Source of the DNA: Campylobacter concisus
GTDB taxonomy: Bacteria > Campylobacterota > Campylobacteria > Campylobacterales > Campylobacteraceae
DNA: 64,000 nucleotides
Direction: 5' to 3'
Assembly (NCBI RefSeq): GCF_003048615.2
Contig: NZ_CP049263.1
Span: 558,001 to 622,000, forward strand
Below the pieces are notes generated by a model that saw nothing but the letters and a program-made list of their open reading frames with translations, was not told the DNA's origin and searched no databases. Both the position numbers and the translations under genes were made by a program. This document shows positions 9,739-18,893 of this stretch, piece after piece; within the stretch, counting starts at the first letter, position 1, and the number at the start of each line of letters is the position of its first letter.

Positions 9739-10414
9739 CGCTTATAAAAGTACCATTAAAAAAGAGCAAGACGAGATCGTCTTAAAATACATGCCAGCTC
9801 TTCGCGCGATGGCGTTTAGGCTAAAGGAGCGCTTGCCTTCAAGCATCGACGTAAACGACCTTATAAGCGTTGGCGTTGAAGAGATGATAAAGCTTAGCAG
9901 GAAGTATGACAAAGAGCAAAACGACTCATTTTGGGGATATGGCAAAAAGAGAATTTATGGCTCGATGCTTGACTACCTAAGAGCGCTTGATGTCGTTAGT
10001 AGAAGCGACAGAAAGCTAGTAAAGAGTATAAATACCGAGATAGATAACTACTTTAACACGCACGAAGAAGAGCCAAGCGACGAGTATCTGGCTGAAAAAC
10101 TAAATGAAGATATCGAAAAGATAAGAGAGGCAAGGGGTGTTAGCGGTATCATCACCATCTTGCCAATAGATGAGCAAATGGAGCTAATCGGTCAAAGCGA
10201 TGTTGAAAAAAGCGTAGAAAAAGAGGATCTTATCTTAAAGATCGAAAGTGCGTTAAAAGACTTTGACGAGCGTGATCAGATGATCGTTCAGCTTTACTAC
10301 TATGAAGAGCTAAATTTAAAAGAGATCAGTGAGATAATGAACATTAGCGAGAGTAGAATTTCACAAATTCATAAACGTTTGCTTGATCGCATCAGACGCA
10401 GCTTGGGGGTTTAA
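9710..10414 (+). CDS. fliA: Flagellar sigma factor sigma-28 (FliA)
   Basis: A 234-residue alternative sigma factor that drives late flagellar genes. Region 2 includes RAMAFRLKERLPSSIDVNDL and FWGYGKKRIYGSMLDYLRALD (about residues 70-92). Region 4 is the C-terminal HTH with NLKEISEIMNISESRISQIH. Region 3 is present between them. The start lies inside the upstream membrane-protein gene, and the stop TAATG overlaps fliM by one base. Confidence 0.96.
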   Translation: MYELKQKQLNAYKSTIKKEQDEIVLKYMPALRAMAFRLKERLPSSIDVNDLISVGVEEMIKLSRKYDKEQNDSFWGYGKKRIYGSMLDYLRALDVVSRSDRKLVKSINTEIDNYFNTHEEEPSDEYLAEKLNEDIEKIREARGVSGIITILPIDEQMELIGQSDVEKSVEKEDLILKIESALKDFDERDQMIVQLYYYEELNLKEISEIMNISESRISQIHKRLLDRIRRSLGV

Positions 10415-11514
10415 TGGCTGATATTTTAAGTCAAGAAGAGATAGATGCGCTACTTGAAGTCGTCGACGAAGACGGCGATACGAGTAGTATCGATGTTGAA
10501 GAGAACCAACAGAGCGAGCAAAGACAAATTATCGTTTATGATTTTAAACGCCCAAACCGCGTCAGTAAAGAGCAACTCCGTGCGATAAAAGGCATCCATG
10601 ATAAGCTTGCTAGAAATTTAGCTAGTCAAATTTCAAGCGTAATGAGAAGTATTGTTGAGATCAGACTTCACAGCGTCGATCAGATGACATATGGCGAGTT
10701 TTTGATGAGTTTGCCAAGTCCAACGAGCTTTAACGTCTTTTCTATAAAGCCGCTTGATGGCAACTGTGTTTTGGAGATAAATCCGAGTATTGCATTTCCT
10801 ATGATAGATCGTTTGCTTGGCGGAACTGGTGAAAATTTTGAAACAAATAGAGAACTGACTGACATCGAGGTAAATTTGCTTGATGCAGTACTTAGAATGA
10901 TCATGCAGCGCTTAAAAGAGAGTTGGGCGATGATAACTGATATGTATCCAAACGTCGAGGCAAAAGAGAGTAGCCCAAACGTAGTTCAGATCGTATCTCA
11001 AAATGAGATCGTCATCATGGTCGTCATGGAGATCATCGTTGGCAACTCAAGTGGTATGATAAATTTATGCTATCCAGTAATCTACCTAGAGCCGATTCTA
11101 TCGCGCCTTGCGAACAGGGACATCATGCTCGGCGAAACTAGCGCTAAGAAGAGTAGAAATAAAGAGTTAAAAACGCTTATCGGAAGAGCTGAAATTCTAT
11201 ATGAAGCGATATTAGGAAAATCAATCGTTAGTGTAAATGAGTTTTTAAATTTAAAAGAGGGCGACATTTTAAGGCTTGATAGAGGTGCTGATGATAAGGC
11301 GATCGTTTGCATCGATAAAAAAGAGGTATTTTTGGCTGAAGTTGGACTTCATAGATTTAGGAAGTCGATAAGAATCGAACAGCTAATACGCTCTGATAAA
11401 GACGAGATCAAAAATATTCTAGAAAAATACGAAGAAGAGCGAAAAGCGAAACTAATGGCTTACGAAGCTAACGAACACAATATGGAAGAAGAGACCGAAG
11501 AAGATGATGAATGA
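10414..11514 (+). CDS. fliM: Flagellar motor switch protein FliM
   Basis: A 366-residue C-ring component that binds phospho-CheY and controls rotation. The N-terminal CheY-binding peptide MADILSQEEIDALLEVV is intact. A CheC-like middle domain (about 45-235, with LLGGTG) and a C-terminal SpoA domain (about 265-335) follow. The tail is acidic (MEEETEEDDE). It overlaps fliY by 11 bases. Confidence 0.97.
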   Translation: MADILSQEEIDALLEVVDEDGDTSSIDVEENQQSEQRQIIVYDFKRPNRVSKEQLRAIKGIHDKLARNLASQISSVMRSIVEIRLHSVDQMTYGEFLMSLPSPTSFNVFSIKPLDGNCVLEINPSIAFPMIDRLLGGTGENFETNRELTDIEVNLLDAVLRMIMQRLKESWAMITDMYPNVEAKESSPNVVQIVSQNEIVIMVVMEIIVGNSSGMINLCYPVIYLEPILSRLANRDIMLGETSAKKSRNKELKTLIGRAEILYEAILGKSIVSVNEFLNLKEGDILRLDRGADDKAIVCIDKKEVFLAEVGLHRFRKSIRIEQLIRSDKDEIKNILEKYEEERKAKLMAYEANEHNMEEETEEDDE

Positions 11515-12352
11515 GTTTTTTAATATATTCTCCAACGAATTAAAAGCGACCATCGAAGGATTAACAGGCAGAGCGCCAGAGATCGGCGAGAGAAACGAAT
11601 TTGATGCCCCTACTCAAAATGGTATAAAGCCACCAGTTGTTATGGCTAGTGTTGCCTTAAGCGGTGACATTAGTGCTAAAGTTGAGATAGTATGTACGCC
11701 AGTGCTAGTCAGCGCTGTTAGCGAATGGATGGTGGGCGAAGAGGAAATCTCACGTAATGAAAATCTTGGAAATGACGAGCTTGACGCCGCCAAAGAGATC
11801 TTTTCAAACCTCTTTAGCGCCTTTAGCACCTCTCTTGGTGCGCAAAAAGGTATGCCAAAAATCAACTTTGAGGTGATAAATGTAAATTTCTTAGATGAAA
11901 ATTCCCCTCTTGATTTTAGTGTTTATGAAAAGCTTTTTTTATTTAACGTAAAGATAGAGGATCTAAACGAGCATATTGGCTTTGCTTGCGATCATGCGCT
12001 GATGAGATTTTTTGAACCAACTAAAACTGAAGCATCAGCAGCCCCTGCTAGCGCACCTCATAACTCCAAAAATGAATTTAGCGCAGAAGAGATGAGAAAT
12101 ATCGGCCTTATTATGGATGTTAGGCTACCTATTCGCGTGAGAATCGGCTCAAAAAGGATGCTCTTAAAAGATGTGCTCACTATGGATATAGGCTCAGTCA
12201 TCGAGCTAAATCAACTCGCAAACGACCCGCTTGAAATTTTGATAGGAGATAAGGTGATAGCTCTTGGCGAAGTTGTCATAATAGACGGAAATTTTGGCAT
12301 CCAGATCACGCAGATAGGCTCAAAACGCGAGAGGCTTCAGCAGTTAAAATAA
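11504..12352 (+). CDS. fliY: Flagellar motor switch protein FliY (FliN-type)
   Basis: A 282-residue C-ring protein. A CheC/FliY-like N-terminal domain is joined by an Ala/Pro-rich linker (about 178-192) to a C-terminal SpoA/FliN domain containing MDVRLPIRVRIGSKRMLLKDVL and GEVVIIDGNFGIQI. Campylobacter uses FliY together with FliN in the switch. A second ATG three bases downstream could also be the start. The stop and the next start share TAATG. Confidence 0.94.
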   Translation: MMNEFFNIFSNELKATIEGLTGRAPEIGERNEFDAPTQNGIKPPVVMASVALSGDISAKVEIVCTPVLVSAVSEWMVGEEEISRNENLGNDELDAAKEIFSNLFSAFSTSLGAQKGMPKINFEVINVNFLDENSPLDFSVYEKLFLFNVKIEDLNEHIGFACDHALMRFFEPTKTEASAAPASAPHNSKNEFSAEEMRNIGLIMDVRLPIRVRIGSKRMLLKDVLTMDIGSVIELNQLANDPLEILIGDKVIALGEVVIIDGNFGIQITQIGSKRERLQQLK

Positions 12353-12942
12353 TGAATGAATTAGTAAATGATCTCTTAAAATTTCCAAGCGTTTTAAAGT
12401 ATAAAAACAAAAATGTAACCTTCTTTGGCTCGGCTAGGTTTGATGAAGAAAATTTCTACTGCAAAAAGGCATACGAGCTAGCTTACAAGCTAAATGAGCT
12501 AGGTTTTGCCATCTTAACTGGCGGTGGGGACGGCATAATGAGAGCGGCAAACAAGGGTGCATTTGATAGCGCAAAGTCCCCTAGCGTCGCACTAAACGTG
12601 AGGCTTCCGTTTGAGCAAAATACAAATCCATACGTCACCGCAAAATATCTCTTTTCAAATTTAAGCCCAAGAAAATTTGCCCTAACTGACAGCTCTATCG
12701 CATTTGTCGTCTTTCCTGGCGGCTTTGGGACGCTTGATGAGCTATTTGAAATTTTGGTGCTTGCTCATGTTGGTAGCAAAAAAGTGAAAATTTTTCTTTA
12801 TGGATGTGAGTTTTGGCAAGGGCTTGATGAGTTTATACGAAAGACGCTGATCCCTCAAAAAACGATAAACGAAGAAGACCTAAGCTTATATAAAATCACC
12901 GATGATCTGGAGCTTATCGTAAGCGAAATTTTGGCTATTTAA
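12352..12942 (+). CDS. LOG-family nucleotide phosphoribohydrolase
   Basis: A 196-residue Rossmann-like protein. TGGGDGIMRAANKGA near 55-69 and PGGFGTLDELFE near 122-133 are the LOG-family signatures (PGGxGTxxE). Such enzymes release the base from nucleoside 5'-monophosphates. They were long misannotated as lysine decarboxylases. It lies at the 3' end of the flagellar operon, one base overlapping fliY, with no evident flagellar role. Confidence 0.88.
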   Translation: MNELVNDLLKFPSVLKYKNKNVTFFGSARFDEENFYCKKAYELAYKLNELGFAILTGGGDGIMRAANKGAFDSAKSPSVALNVRLPFEQNTNPYVTAKYLFSNLSPRKFALTDSSIAFVVFPGGFGTLDELFEILVLAHVGSKKVKIFLYGCEFWQGLDEFIRKTLIPQKTINEEDLSLYKITDDLELIVSEILAI

Positions 12943-12988
12943 AAACAAGATATAAAATATCGCCTTTAAATTTAAAAAAGGTAAAAAT

Positions 12989-14011
12989 ATGAAAATAATG
13001 GTTGCAATGAGCGGCGGCGTAGATAGCACGATGACGGCTAAATTTCTGCAAGAGGCTGGACATGAGGTGCAAGGCTGCTACATGATGCTTCATCAAAAGC
13101 CAGGATACCACGAAGAAAACATCAGAAAAGTCAAAAAAGTGGGCGAATATCTTGGCATAAAGGTGCATATACTCGATCTGCAGGATAAATTTAACGAATA
13201 TGTCTATGACCCATTTGTCAGGCTCTACAAAGAGGGTAAAACGCCCAATCCTTGCGCCTTGTGTAATAAATTTATAAAGCTTGGTGCGCTACTTGACTTT
13301 GCAAAGGCAAATGGCTGTGAGAAGCTTGCTACTGGGCATTACGTGCAGGTGGTTGATGGTTTTATAACCTGCGCCAAAGATCCTAGCAAAGATCAAAGCT
13401 ACTTTTTAGCTCAGGTGCCAAAAGAGGTGCTAAAAGATGTCATTTTCCCACTTGGAGATAAATTTAAAAAAGATATAAAAGAGCTAGCAAGAGGCGTAAA
13501 AGTGCTTGAAGAGTTCGCTACGCAGGCAGAAAGCAGTGAAATTTGCTTTGTGGAAAATACCTATATAGAGGTTTTAAACAAGCACTACAACACAAATTTA
13601 CCAGGCAATGTGGTCGATAAAGACGGCAATATCATCGGCCGCCACCAAGGCTACATGCACTACACTATCGGCAAACGCCGCGGCTTTGAGGTTTTTGGCG
13701 CTCACGAGCCACACTTTGTCATCAAGATAAATGCCGAAAAAAACGAGATTGTTGTAGGCACGAAGGATGACCTTGCTCAAAAGACGGTCGAGCTTGAAAA
13801 TGTAAATTTATTTATAGACGAAGATAAATTTGAGTGCGAAACCAAGATAAGATATAGAAGCCCTAAACTTGAGGCTTTTGTAGAGGTTGATAAAGCTAAC
13901 AAAACCGCAAAACTAACGCTAAATCAAAACGCACTTGGCGTGGCTCAAGGTCAGCTTTGTGTGATGTATGATGGTGATCGCGTCATCGCAAGTGGCTTTA
14001 TAAAGGCTTAA
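12989..14011 (+). CDS. mnmA: tRNA-specific 2-thiouridylase MnmA
   Basis: A 340-residue cytoplasmic enzyme that thiolates U34 of Lys, Glu and Gln tRNAs. The PP-loop AMSGGVDST (6-14) binds ATP. The two catalytic cysteines are C92 in [14 protein letters not shown] and C186 in ESSEICFVE. The tRNA-binding central and C-terminal beta domains follow ([16 protein letters not shown]). AAAAAGGT precedes the ATG. A 46-base gap separates it from the LOG gene, and the AT-rich gap could hold its own promoter. Confidence 0.97.
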   Translation: MKIMVAMSGGVDSTMTAKFLQEAGHEVQGCYMMLHQKPGYHEENIRKVKKVGEYLGIKVHILDLQDKFNEYVYDPFVRLYKEGKTPNPCALCNKFIKLGALLDFAKANGCEKLATGHYVQVVDGFITCAKDPSKDQSYFLAQVPKEVLKDVIFPLGDKFKKDIKELARGVKVLEEFATQAESSEICFVENTYIEVLNKHYNTNLPGNVVDKDGNIIGRHQGYMHYTIGKRRGFEVFGAHEPHFVIKINAEKNEIVVGTKDDLAQKTVELENVNLFIDEDKFECETKIRYRSPKLEAFVEVDKANKTAKLTLNQNALGVAQGQLCVMYDGDRVIASGFIKA

Positions 14012-14075
14012 GTTGAGTCTTTATAAACATTGTTTGTTATATTTATATATTTTTCATAGATTAAGCTAGAATTTA

Positions 14076-14104
14076 TTGACAAAGTGTATCTTTTTATCTA
14101 TAAT
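14076..14104 (+). promoter_or_regulatory. Consensus sigma-70 promoter of tRNA-Asn
   Basis: TTGACA (14076-14081), a 17-base spacer and TATAAT (14099-14104) form a perfect E. coli-type promoter. This is unusual in Campylobacter, where -35 boxes are normally degenerate. Transcription should start near 14111, about 12 bases before the mature tRNA. Confidence 0.85.
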
Positions 14105-14122
14105 ACGACTTCTTTTAAGTGT

Positions 14123-14197
<75 letters not shown>

Positions 14198-14403
14198 TTC
14201 TTCTTTAAAAATCCTTTAAAATCCTGATTTTTAATAATTTTAAGTTTTCTTATTTTTGTATTTTTCCCTTTTATTTCCCCTCAGTTTTATTGCTATTTCA
14301 AAGTATATCACTTTTGCTTTGTTGTCAAAATATGATTATATGTTCGGCTTTTGGCGAAGTTAAAATATTTTTTTTCATTCATCCTAGCTTCATTTTAGGC
14401 TTT

Positions 14404-14409
14404 TATAAT
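14404..14409 (+). promoter_or_regulatory. Predicted -10 box of the PepSY/two-component operon
   Basis: TATAAT at 14404-14409 lies 48 bases before the first PepSY gene, in the spacer after tRNA-Asn. The upstream sequence is T-rich and has no clear -35. Confidence 0.45.
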
Positions 14410-14456
14410 GCGCTCATCCAAACGAAAGTTGGAAATCAAAAATAAAAGGATCAAAA

Positions 14457-14942
14457 ATGAAAAAGGCATTAGGTGCAGCAGTTTTAGCAGCAGTTTTAGG
14501 AGTGACAGGCTTGCAAGCAGCCATCACATCAAAAGAGGCTTTAAACATAGCTGAGAAAAACTTCCCAGGCTCAAGCGTCAAAGATATCGAGATGAACGTC
14601 AAAAAGGGCGTGACTTTTTACAAGATAGAGTCATTTAAAGATGGGGTCAAACAAGAGATCAAGATCGATGCTAACAGCGGTCAGATCGTTAAAGTAGATA
14701 ATAAAAATAAAAAACATATCTTGCCGATCGAAGCGGTAGATTTTTCAAAATTTGCTCTTAGCATCGATGAGGCTGTGGCTAAAGCTCAAGCGCTCGAGGC
14801 TGGCTGGAGCCTTGATGAGGCAGAGCTTGATAATAAAAATGGTGCTTGGATATACAAAGTAGAGCTTAAGCGCGACAGGAGCGAGAAAAAAGTGATCATA
14901 AACGCTCAAACTGGCGAAATAATCGATACTTACACAAAGTGA
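14457..14942 (+). CDS. Periplasmic PepSY-domain protein
   Basis: A 161-residue protein with a cleavable signal peptide (KKALGAAVLAAVLGVTGLQA). Two PepSY-type repeats follow (about 23-80 and 97-160), each ending in a [V/I]-x-A-x-[T/S]-G-x-I/E motif (IDANSGQIVKV; INAQTGEIIDT). PepSY domains are proposed regulators or inhibitors in the periplasm. Co-orientation with a response regulator and kinase just downstream suggests a sensory or effector partner of that system. AAAAGGATCAAAA precedes the ATG. A terminator-like stem follows, so downstream genes may be partly uncoupled. Confidence 0.85.
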   Translation: MKKALGAAVLAAVLGVTGLQAAITSKEALNIAEKNFPGSSVKDIEMNVKKGVTFYKIESFKDGVKQEIKIDANSGQIVKVDNKNKKHILPIEAVDFSKFALSIDEAVAKAQALEAGWSLDEAELDNKNGAWIYKVELKRDRSEKKVIINAQTGEIIDTYTK

Positions 14943-14944
14943 TC

Positions 14945-14971
14945 TAACGCCCTTTTTGGGCGTTAAATTTT
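14945..14971 (+). terminator. Rho-independent terminator-like stem
   Basis: TAACGCCC (14945-14952), a five-T loop and GGGCGTTA (14958-14965) form a perfect 8-bp stem followed by AATTTT. It lies just after the first PepSY gene and may attenuate transcription into the rest of the operon. Confidence 0.7.
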
Positions 14972-14986
14972 ATAAAGGTGAAAAAG

Positions 14987-15631
14987 ATGAGTGAAAATTT
15001 AGATCAAAATTTAAACGAGAAAGTTAGCAAGCAAGTCTTAGAGAGAAATTTGAATAAAAATTTAAGCGAAAACGAGAGAGAAAATTTAAGTGAAAATGTT
15101 ACTAATAAAAATAGTTACGAAAATTTAGGAGAGAGCGAGCAAAACCCTGAAAATTTAGATAAAAATTCAAGCGAGGCAAGCAGTAGCACAAAAAATTTAA
15201 GCCAAGCTGTCTCAAAATGCAAAGCTCAGAATTTCTTTAAAAAAGCGCTTGAACTCTCGCTTCAAGGTGCAGCGGATGCGCTCATCTACACTGGCAAGGT
15301 TGGAGCGTGGCTATCAAACGCTACAAACTGCCTAAAAGACGAGGCGCAAAGGGCGGAGCTATCAAAGATAAATGAAAAGCAGGCTAAATTTGAAAGAGTG
15401 GCTTGCATCTTGCCAGAAAAAGTCAAAGAGATCGTCATAGAGCGCCTAAAAACAAAGCCAGAAGAGGTGGAATTTGCACCGATCTATCTATTGAAAAAAC
15501 AAAGTTTTGGCACATTTTGCACGGAGTATTTTTATGAGGCAAGGGCTAAATTTAACGGCTTTTTATATGATTTTAAGATAGGCGCAGCAAATGGCGAAAT
15601 TTTAAATCTAAAAATAAAAAGCCAAATTTGA
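14987..15631 (+). CDS. PepSY-like protein with Asn/Leu-rich N-terminal repeats
   Basis: About 214 residues from ATG 14987. A GTG nine bases earlier is possible, but AAAGGTG sits better for the ATG. Residues 1-75 are a low-complexity, highly charged tract with ENL/QNL/KNL repeated about ten times. The rest contains an LSLQGAADALIYTGKVGAW segment and a C-terminal PepSY-like domain (KVKEIVIERL to FKIGAANGEILNLKIK). No signal peptide or lipobox is seen, which is odd for a PepSY protein. Function unknown. It lies between the exported PepSY protein and the two-component genes. Confidence 0.7.
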   Translation: MSENLDQNLNEKVSKQVLERNLNKNLSENERENLSENVTNKNSYENLGESEQNPENLDKNSSEASSSTKNLSQAVSKCKAQNFFKKALELSLQGAADALIYTGKVGAWLSNATNCLKDEAQRAELSKINEKQAKFERVACILPEKVKEIVIERLKTKPEEVEFAPIYLLKKQSFGTFCTEYFYEARAKFNGFLYDFKIGAANGEILNLKIKSQI

Positions 15632-15672
15632 TAAAATAGCTGGCAAAACCAAGTGAGGCAGGTAAGGCAGGG

Positions 15673-16332
15673 ATGAAAATTTTAGTCGTAGAGGACGAAA
15701 TGGACCTAAATAGCGTCATTACAAGGCACCTAAAGAAAAACGGATATAGCGTCGATAGCGCGTTTAACGGCGAGGAGGCGATGGACTTTACCGCCGTCGC
15801 GCACTACGATCTCATCGTGCTTGATCTTATGATGCCAGTGATGGACGGACTTACATTTTTGCAAAGATCGCGCGCCGCAAAGCTTGCCACGCCTGTGCTG
15901 ATACTAACAGCAAAGGACGATGTGGACGACGTTGTAAAGGGGCTTGACGCGGGCGCGGATGACTACTTGGTCAAGCCATTTGACTTTAAGGAGCTGCTAG
16001 CTAGAGTGCGCACACTCATTCGCCGAAACAGTGGTAACGTGGCTAATGAAATTTGCGCAGGTGAGCTAAAGATCGACCTTTCTAAAAAGTCAGTCGAATT
16101 TAACGGCGAGCAGGTAGAGCTCACTGGCAAAGAGTATGAAATTTTAGAGTTTTTGATGCTAAACAAGGGCAGAATTTTAACTCGCGACCAGATCAAAGAG
16201 CACGTCTGGGACTTTGACTATACGGGCGGCTCAAACGTCATCGACGTGCTTATAAAAAACATAAGAAAAAAGCTAGGCGAGTGCGAGGTGATCCAGACTA
16301 AAAGAGGGCTTGGTTATGTTGTTAAGGATTAA
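15673..16332 (+). CDS. OmpR-family response regulator
   Basis: A 219-residue DNA-binding response regulator. The receiver has acidic residues E7/D8, phospho-acceptor D51 in LIVLDLMMP, and K in ILTAKDD. The C-terminal winged helix (about 125-219) includes LTGKEYEILEFLMLNKGRIL and NVIDVLIKNIRKKL. The 3' end overlaps the sensor kinase gene, and the pair presumably controls the PepSY genes upstream. The signal is unknown. Confidence 0.93.
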   Translation: MKILVVEDEMDLNSVITRHLKKNGYSVDSAFNGEEAMDFTAVAHYDLIVLDLMMPVMDGLTFLQRSRAAKLATPVLILTAKDDVDDVVKGLDAGADDYLVKPFDFKELLARVRTLIRRNSGNVANEICAGELKIDLSKKSVEFNGEQVELTGKEYEILEFLMLNKGRILTRDQIKEHVWDFDYTGGSNVIDVLIKNIRKKLGECEVIQTKRGLGYVVKD

Positions 16333-17665
16333 ACAAGCGCTTGCAAATATCCCAATAACGGCGCGCGTAACGCTTTGGTACTCGTTTTTTATCATCGTTA
16401 TCGTGGCAGCTCTCATTGCTATCTCGGCGGTCGTGGCGGATGAGGTTTTTGAGGACGTGAGCCAAAAAAAGTTAGCCAAATCAGTCACCAAAATAGCCAA
16501 TGACATGGATGAGTTTGAGCCATACGATGATGGGATATTTTTTATAAAATATAACGCAAAAGGCGATGTGATCGGTGGTTTAGCACCAAAACACTTTCAA
16601 ATTTCACTTAAAATGAATAGCGGTGCAGTGCGCCTTTTTGAAAACGGCGAAAACCGCTTTTACTACTACGATATCGCAGCTAGAGGCAAAGGGGTCTGGG
16701 TCAGAGGCGTGATAAATGCGGAGAAATTTTTTAAAAAAGAGGGGCTATTTTTACTGGCTCTTGGCGTTTTTGTGCCGGTTTTGTTTCTCTTCGTGCTTTA
16801 CGGCGGCTATAAAACGATAAAAAACGCGATGAAGCCAGTCGCCACGATGTCAAAAACTGCGCTTGAGATAGGTAAAAGCCTGGACTTTTCAAAGCGCATA
16901 GACCTGCCTGCTGGCAAAGACGAGCTGCACGCGCTTGCAAGCGTTTTTAACCAGATGCTCGACTCCCTAGAAAAGGTCTATCAAAGCGAGAAACAGCTCA
17001 CCTCAGACGTCTCGCACGAGCTGCGAACGCCACTATCTGTCATCATGGCTGAGAGCGACTACGCTAAAAATTACTCACAAAATTTGGGTGAGGCCAAGGA
17101 GTCGCTGGAGGTCATCTTTAGACAGTCAAGAAAGATAACCTCGCTGATAGATCAAATTTTGGAGCTCTCAAGACTGGAAGCTGGCAGAAATTTGGAGCTA
17201 AAGCGCATAAATTTAAGCTCTATCTTGCAAAATTTAGCTACCGACTATGAGAAGTTAGCAAACGCTAGGGGGCTGAATTTTAGCTACTTGATAGCGTCAG
17301 ATGTCCAAATTTTAGGCAATGAGCTGATGATATCAAGGCTGGTGGATAACTTTTTAAGTAACGCACTAAAATTTGCAGAAGCTAAGATCGAGCTAAATTT
17401 AACCCTCACAAAAACGCACGCACTTTTGTCTGTAAAAGACGATGGCTTAGGCATCTCTAAAAAAGATATCGAGCTAATCTGGAATAAATTTTATCAAGTT
17501 GAAAGCTCAAGAAACAAAAGCCAAAACAGAGGCAGCGGCCTTGGTCTTGCCATCGCTGCAAATATAGCTAAAATTCACGGCGCAAAGCTAGGTGTAAAAA
17601 GCGAAGCAGGAGCTGGAAGCGAATTTTGGGCTGAATTTGAGCTTGTAAATTTAAAGCAAGCATAA
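16316..17665 (+). CDS. Membrane sensor histidine kinase
   Basis: A 449-residue kinase from ATG 16316, overlapping the regulator's stop. An in-frame TTG at 16310 is less likely. TM1 is at about 20-43, a short periplasmic sensor at about 44-140 and TM2 at about 144-168, followed by HAMP. The H box is VSHELRTPLS (phospho-His at about 234), and the N box NFLSNALKFA and G boxes DDGLGIS and GSGLGLAIA are complete. The small periplasmic loop could interact with the PepSY protein of this operon, which is inference. Confidence 0.92.
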   Translation: MLLRIKQALANIPITARVTLWYSFFIIVIVAALIAISAVVADEVFEDVSQKKLAKSVTKIANDMDEFEPYDDGIFFIKYNAKGDVIGGLAPKHFQISLKMNSGAVRLFENGENRFYYYDIAARGKGVWVRGVINAEKFFKKEGLFLLALGVFVPVLFLFVLYGGYKTIKNAMKPVATMSKTALEIGKSLDFSKRIDLPAGKDELHALASVFNQMLDSLEKVYQSEKQLTSDVSHELRTPLSVIMAESDYAKNYSQNLGEAKESLEVIFRQSRKITSLIDQILELSRLEAGRNLELKRINLSSILQNLATDYEKLANARGLNFSYLIASDVQILGNELMISRLVDNFLSNALKFAEAKIELNLTLTKTHALLSVKDDGLGISKKDIELIWNKFYQVESSRNKSQNRGSGLGLAIAANIAKIHGAKLGVKSEAGAGSEFWAEFELVNLKQA

Positions 17666-18065
17666 ATTTAGGTGGTTTGCTAAGACAAAATTTATGCAAG
17701 AGCAAAACTAATATAAGAACGAATTTAAATTTCATACAAAACGGCGTCTATTCATAAGCATAAGACTATCAAAGATACAAGATAGATTAAGCTAAAGCAT
17801 TAAGATGTGTAATTTAATGTCCATTTAAATGGCTTTTAAAAGAGTTTGTAAAATAATGTAAAGAAAATTTCGCTACCTTGTTTTTGAGCAAAACTCACTT
17901 CAATTACGAATTAACCACACTTTTCTATGCCTTTTTATAACTTTGCTATCCAACATAACTTTACAAAATTTAACCAAGAGCTGCAAGACACACAAGCCAC
18001 GAGCCACACAAGAAAAACCAAAGGTCGAAAAACCAAAAAGACACTAAATTTAGTGTCTTTTATCG
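17666..18065. other. Spacer between convergent genes
   Basis: These 400 bases have no credible ORF. They contain a CCATTTAAATGG palindrome near 17,820 and the strong inverted repeat at 18036-18061. AC-rich text at about 17,970-18,040 looks like decayed sequence, but I recognise no gene remnant. Confidence 0.5.
18036..18061 (-). terminator. Perfect palindromic terminator of the nifB-like operon
   Basis: A 26-base perfect palindrome with half-site AAAAGACACTAAA lies four bases past the stop of the minus-strand radical SAM gene. Read on the minus strand, its stem ends in a run of Ts. It can serve both strands. Confidence 0.75.
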
Positions 18066-18893
18066 TTATCTTTCGCTAAGCTTCCCGCATGCATCAGCGC
18101 GGCACCTACTGCAGTGCGTCATCTGGTCTATATCGCTAGCTATTGATCTTCGTATGCGGTGGATCTCCTCGGTTGAGGGGGACTTTAAATTTTCAAAAGG
18201 GGTGTCATGCACCGGTATCATCGCCATGCAGTTCATTATGTCAGCTCCCCACTGCTTTGCCTTTGCTGAGATGCTTTGGACGTGGTCTATATTGACCCCA
18301 GGGATGACTACGGTGTTTATCTTTACTAGCATGCCAGCCTCTTTTAGCTTGCGGATGCCCTCGTCCTGGCGTGCTAGCAGTATCCTAGCAGCCTCTTCGC
18401 CGTAGTAGTTTTTACCCTCATATCTCACCCACGAATAGACCTTCGAGCCAACATCTGGCGTCACGGCATTGACCGTCACTGTCACGTGGCTCACGCCAAG
18501 GCGCACGATCTCATCCACATGCTCAGGCAGTGCTAGGCCATTAGTCGAGAGGCAAAGCAGGGCGTTTGGGAAGTGGGACTTGCACTTTTCAAAGGTCGCT
18601 AGCGTCTTGTCAGCATCGCACATCGGATCGCCAGGTCCAGCGATGCCGATGACTGAGATGTCTTGTCTAAATTTAAAGAGCTTTTCTAAAAATCTCACCG
18701 ATTCATCTGGTGTTTGCACCTTTGCCGTTACGCCAGGGCGATTTTCATTAGCGCAGTCATATATGCGGTTGCAGAAGTTGCACTGGATGTTGCAGTGAGG
18801 TGCTACTGGCAGATGCACGCGTCCGTAGCTAGCGGAGGCCTTTTTGTTAAAGCATGGGTGGTTATCTAGATCAGCTTTAGTGCGAAAGATCAT
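18066..18893 (-). CDS. NifB-like radical SAM protein
   Basis: A 275-residue radical SAM enzyme closely resembling the NifB core. Visible elements are HPCF (12-15), the SAM cluster motif CNIQCNFC (34-41), the NifB-specific YDCANENRPG just after it, GIAGPGDPM, and a C-terminal CSRCRADACG with C261 and C264. In NifB these accessory His/Cys residues hold the two extra Fe-S clusters fused into the FeMo-cofactor precursor. No NifX domain is present, and no nitrogenase genes are in the window. It overlaps the Fe-S membrane protein gene by one base. It may mature another metal cofactor, which is inference. Confidence 0.82.
   Translation of the reverse strand: MIFRTKADLDNHPCFNKKASASYGRVHLPVAPHCNIQCNFCNRIYDCANENRPGVTAKVQTPDESVRFLEKLFKFRQDISVIGIAGPGDPMCDADKTLATFEKCKSHFPNALLCLSTNGLALPEHVDEIVRLGVSHVTVTVNAVTPDVGSKVYSWVRYEGKNYYGEEAARILLARQDEGIRKLKEAGMLVKINTVVIPGVNIDHVQSISAKAKQWGADIMNCMAMIPVHDTPFENLKSPSTEEIHRIRRSIASDIDQMTHCSRCRADACGKLSER

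Noticed and set aside
14198-14240. Terminator after tRNA-Asn (AAAAATC / GATTTTT)
   Set aside because: The stem is 7 bp of A-T pairs with little GC, too weak to call.
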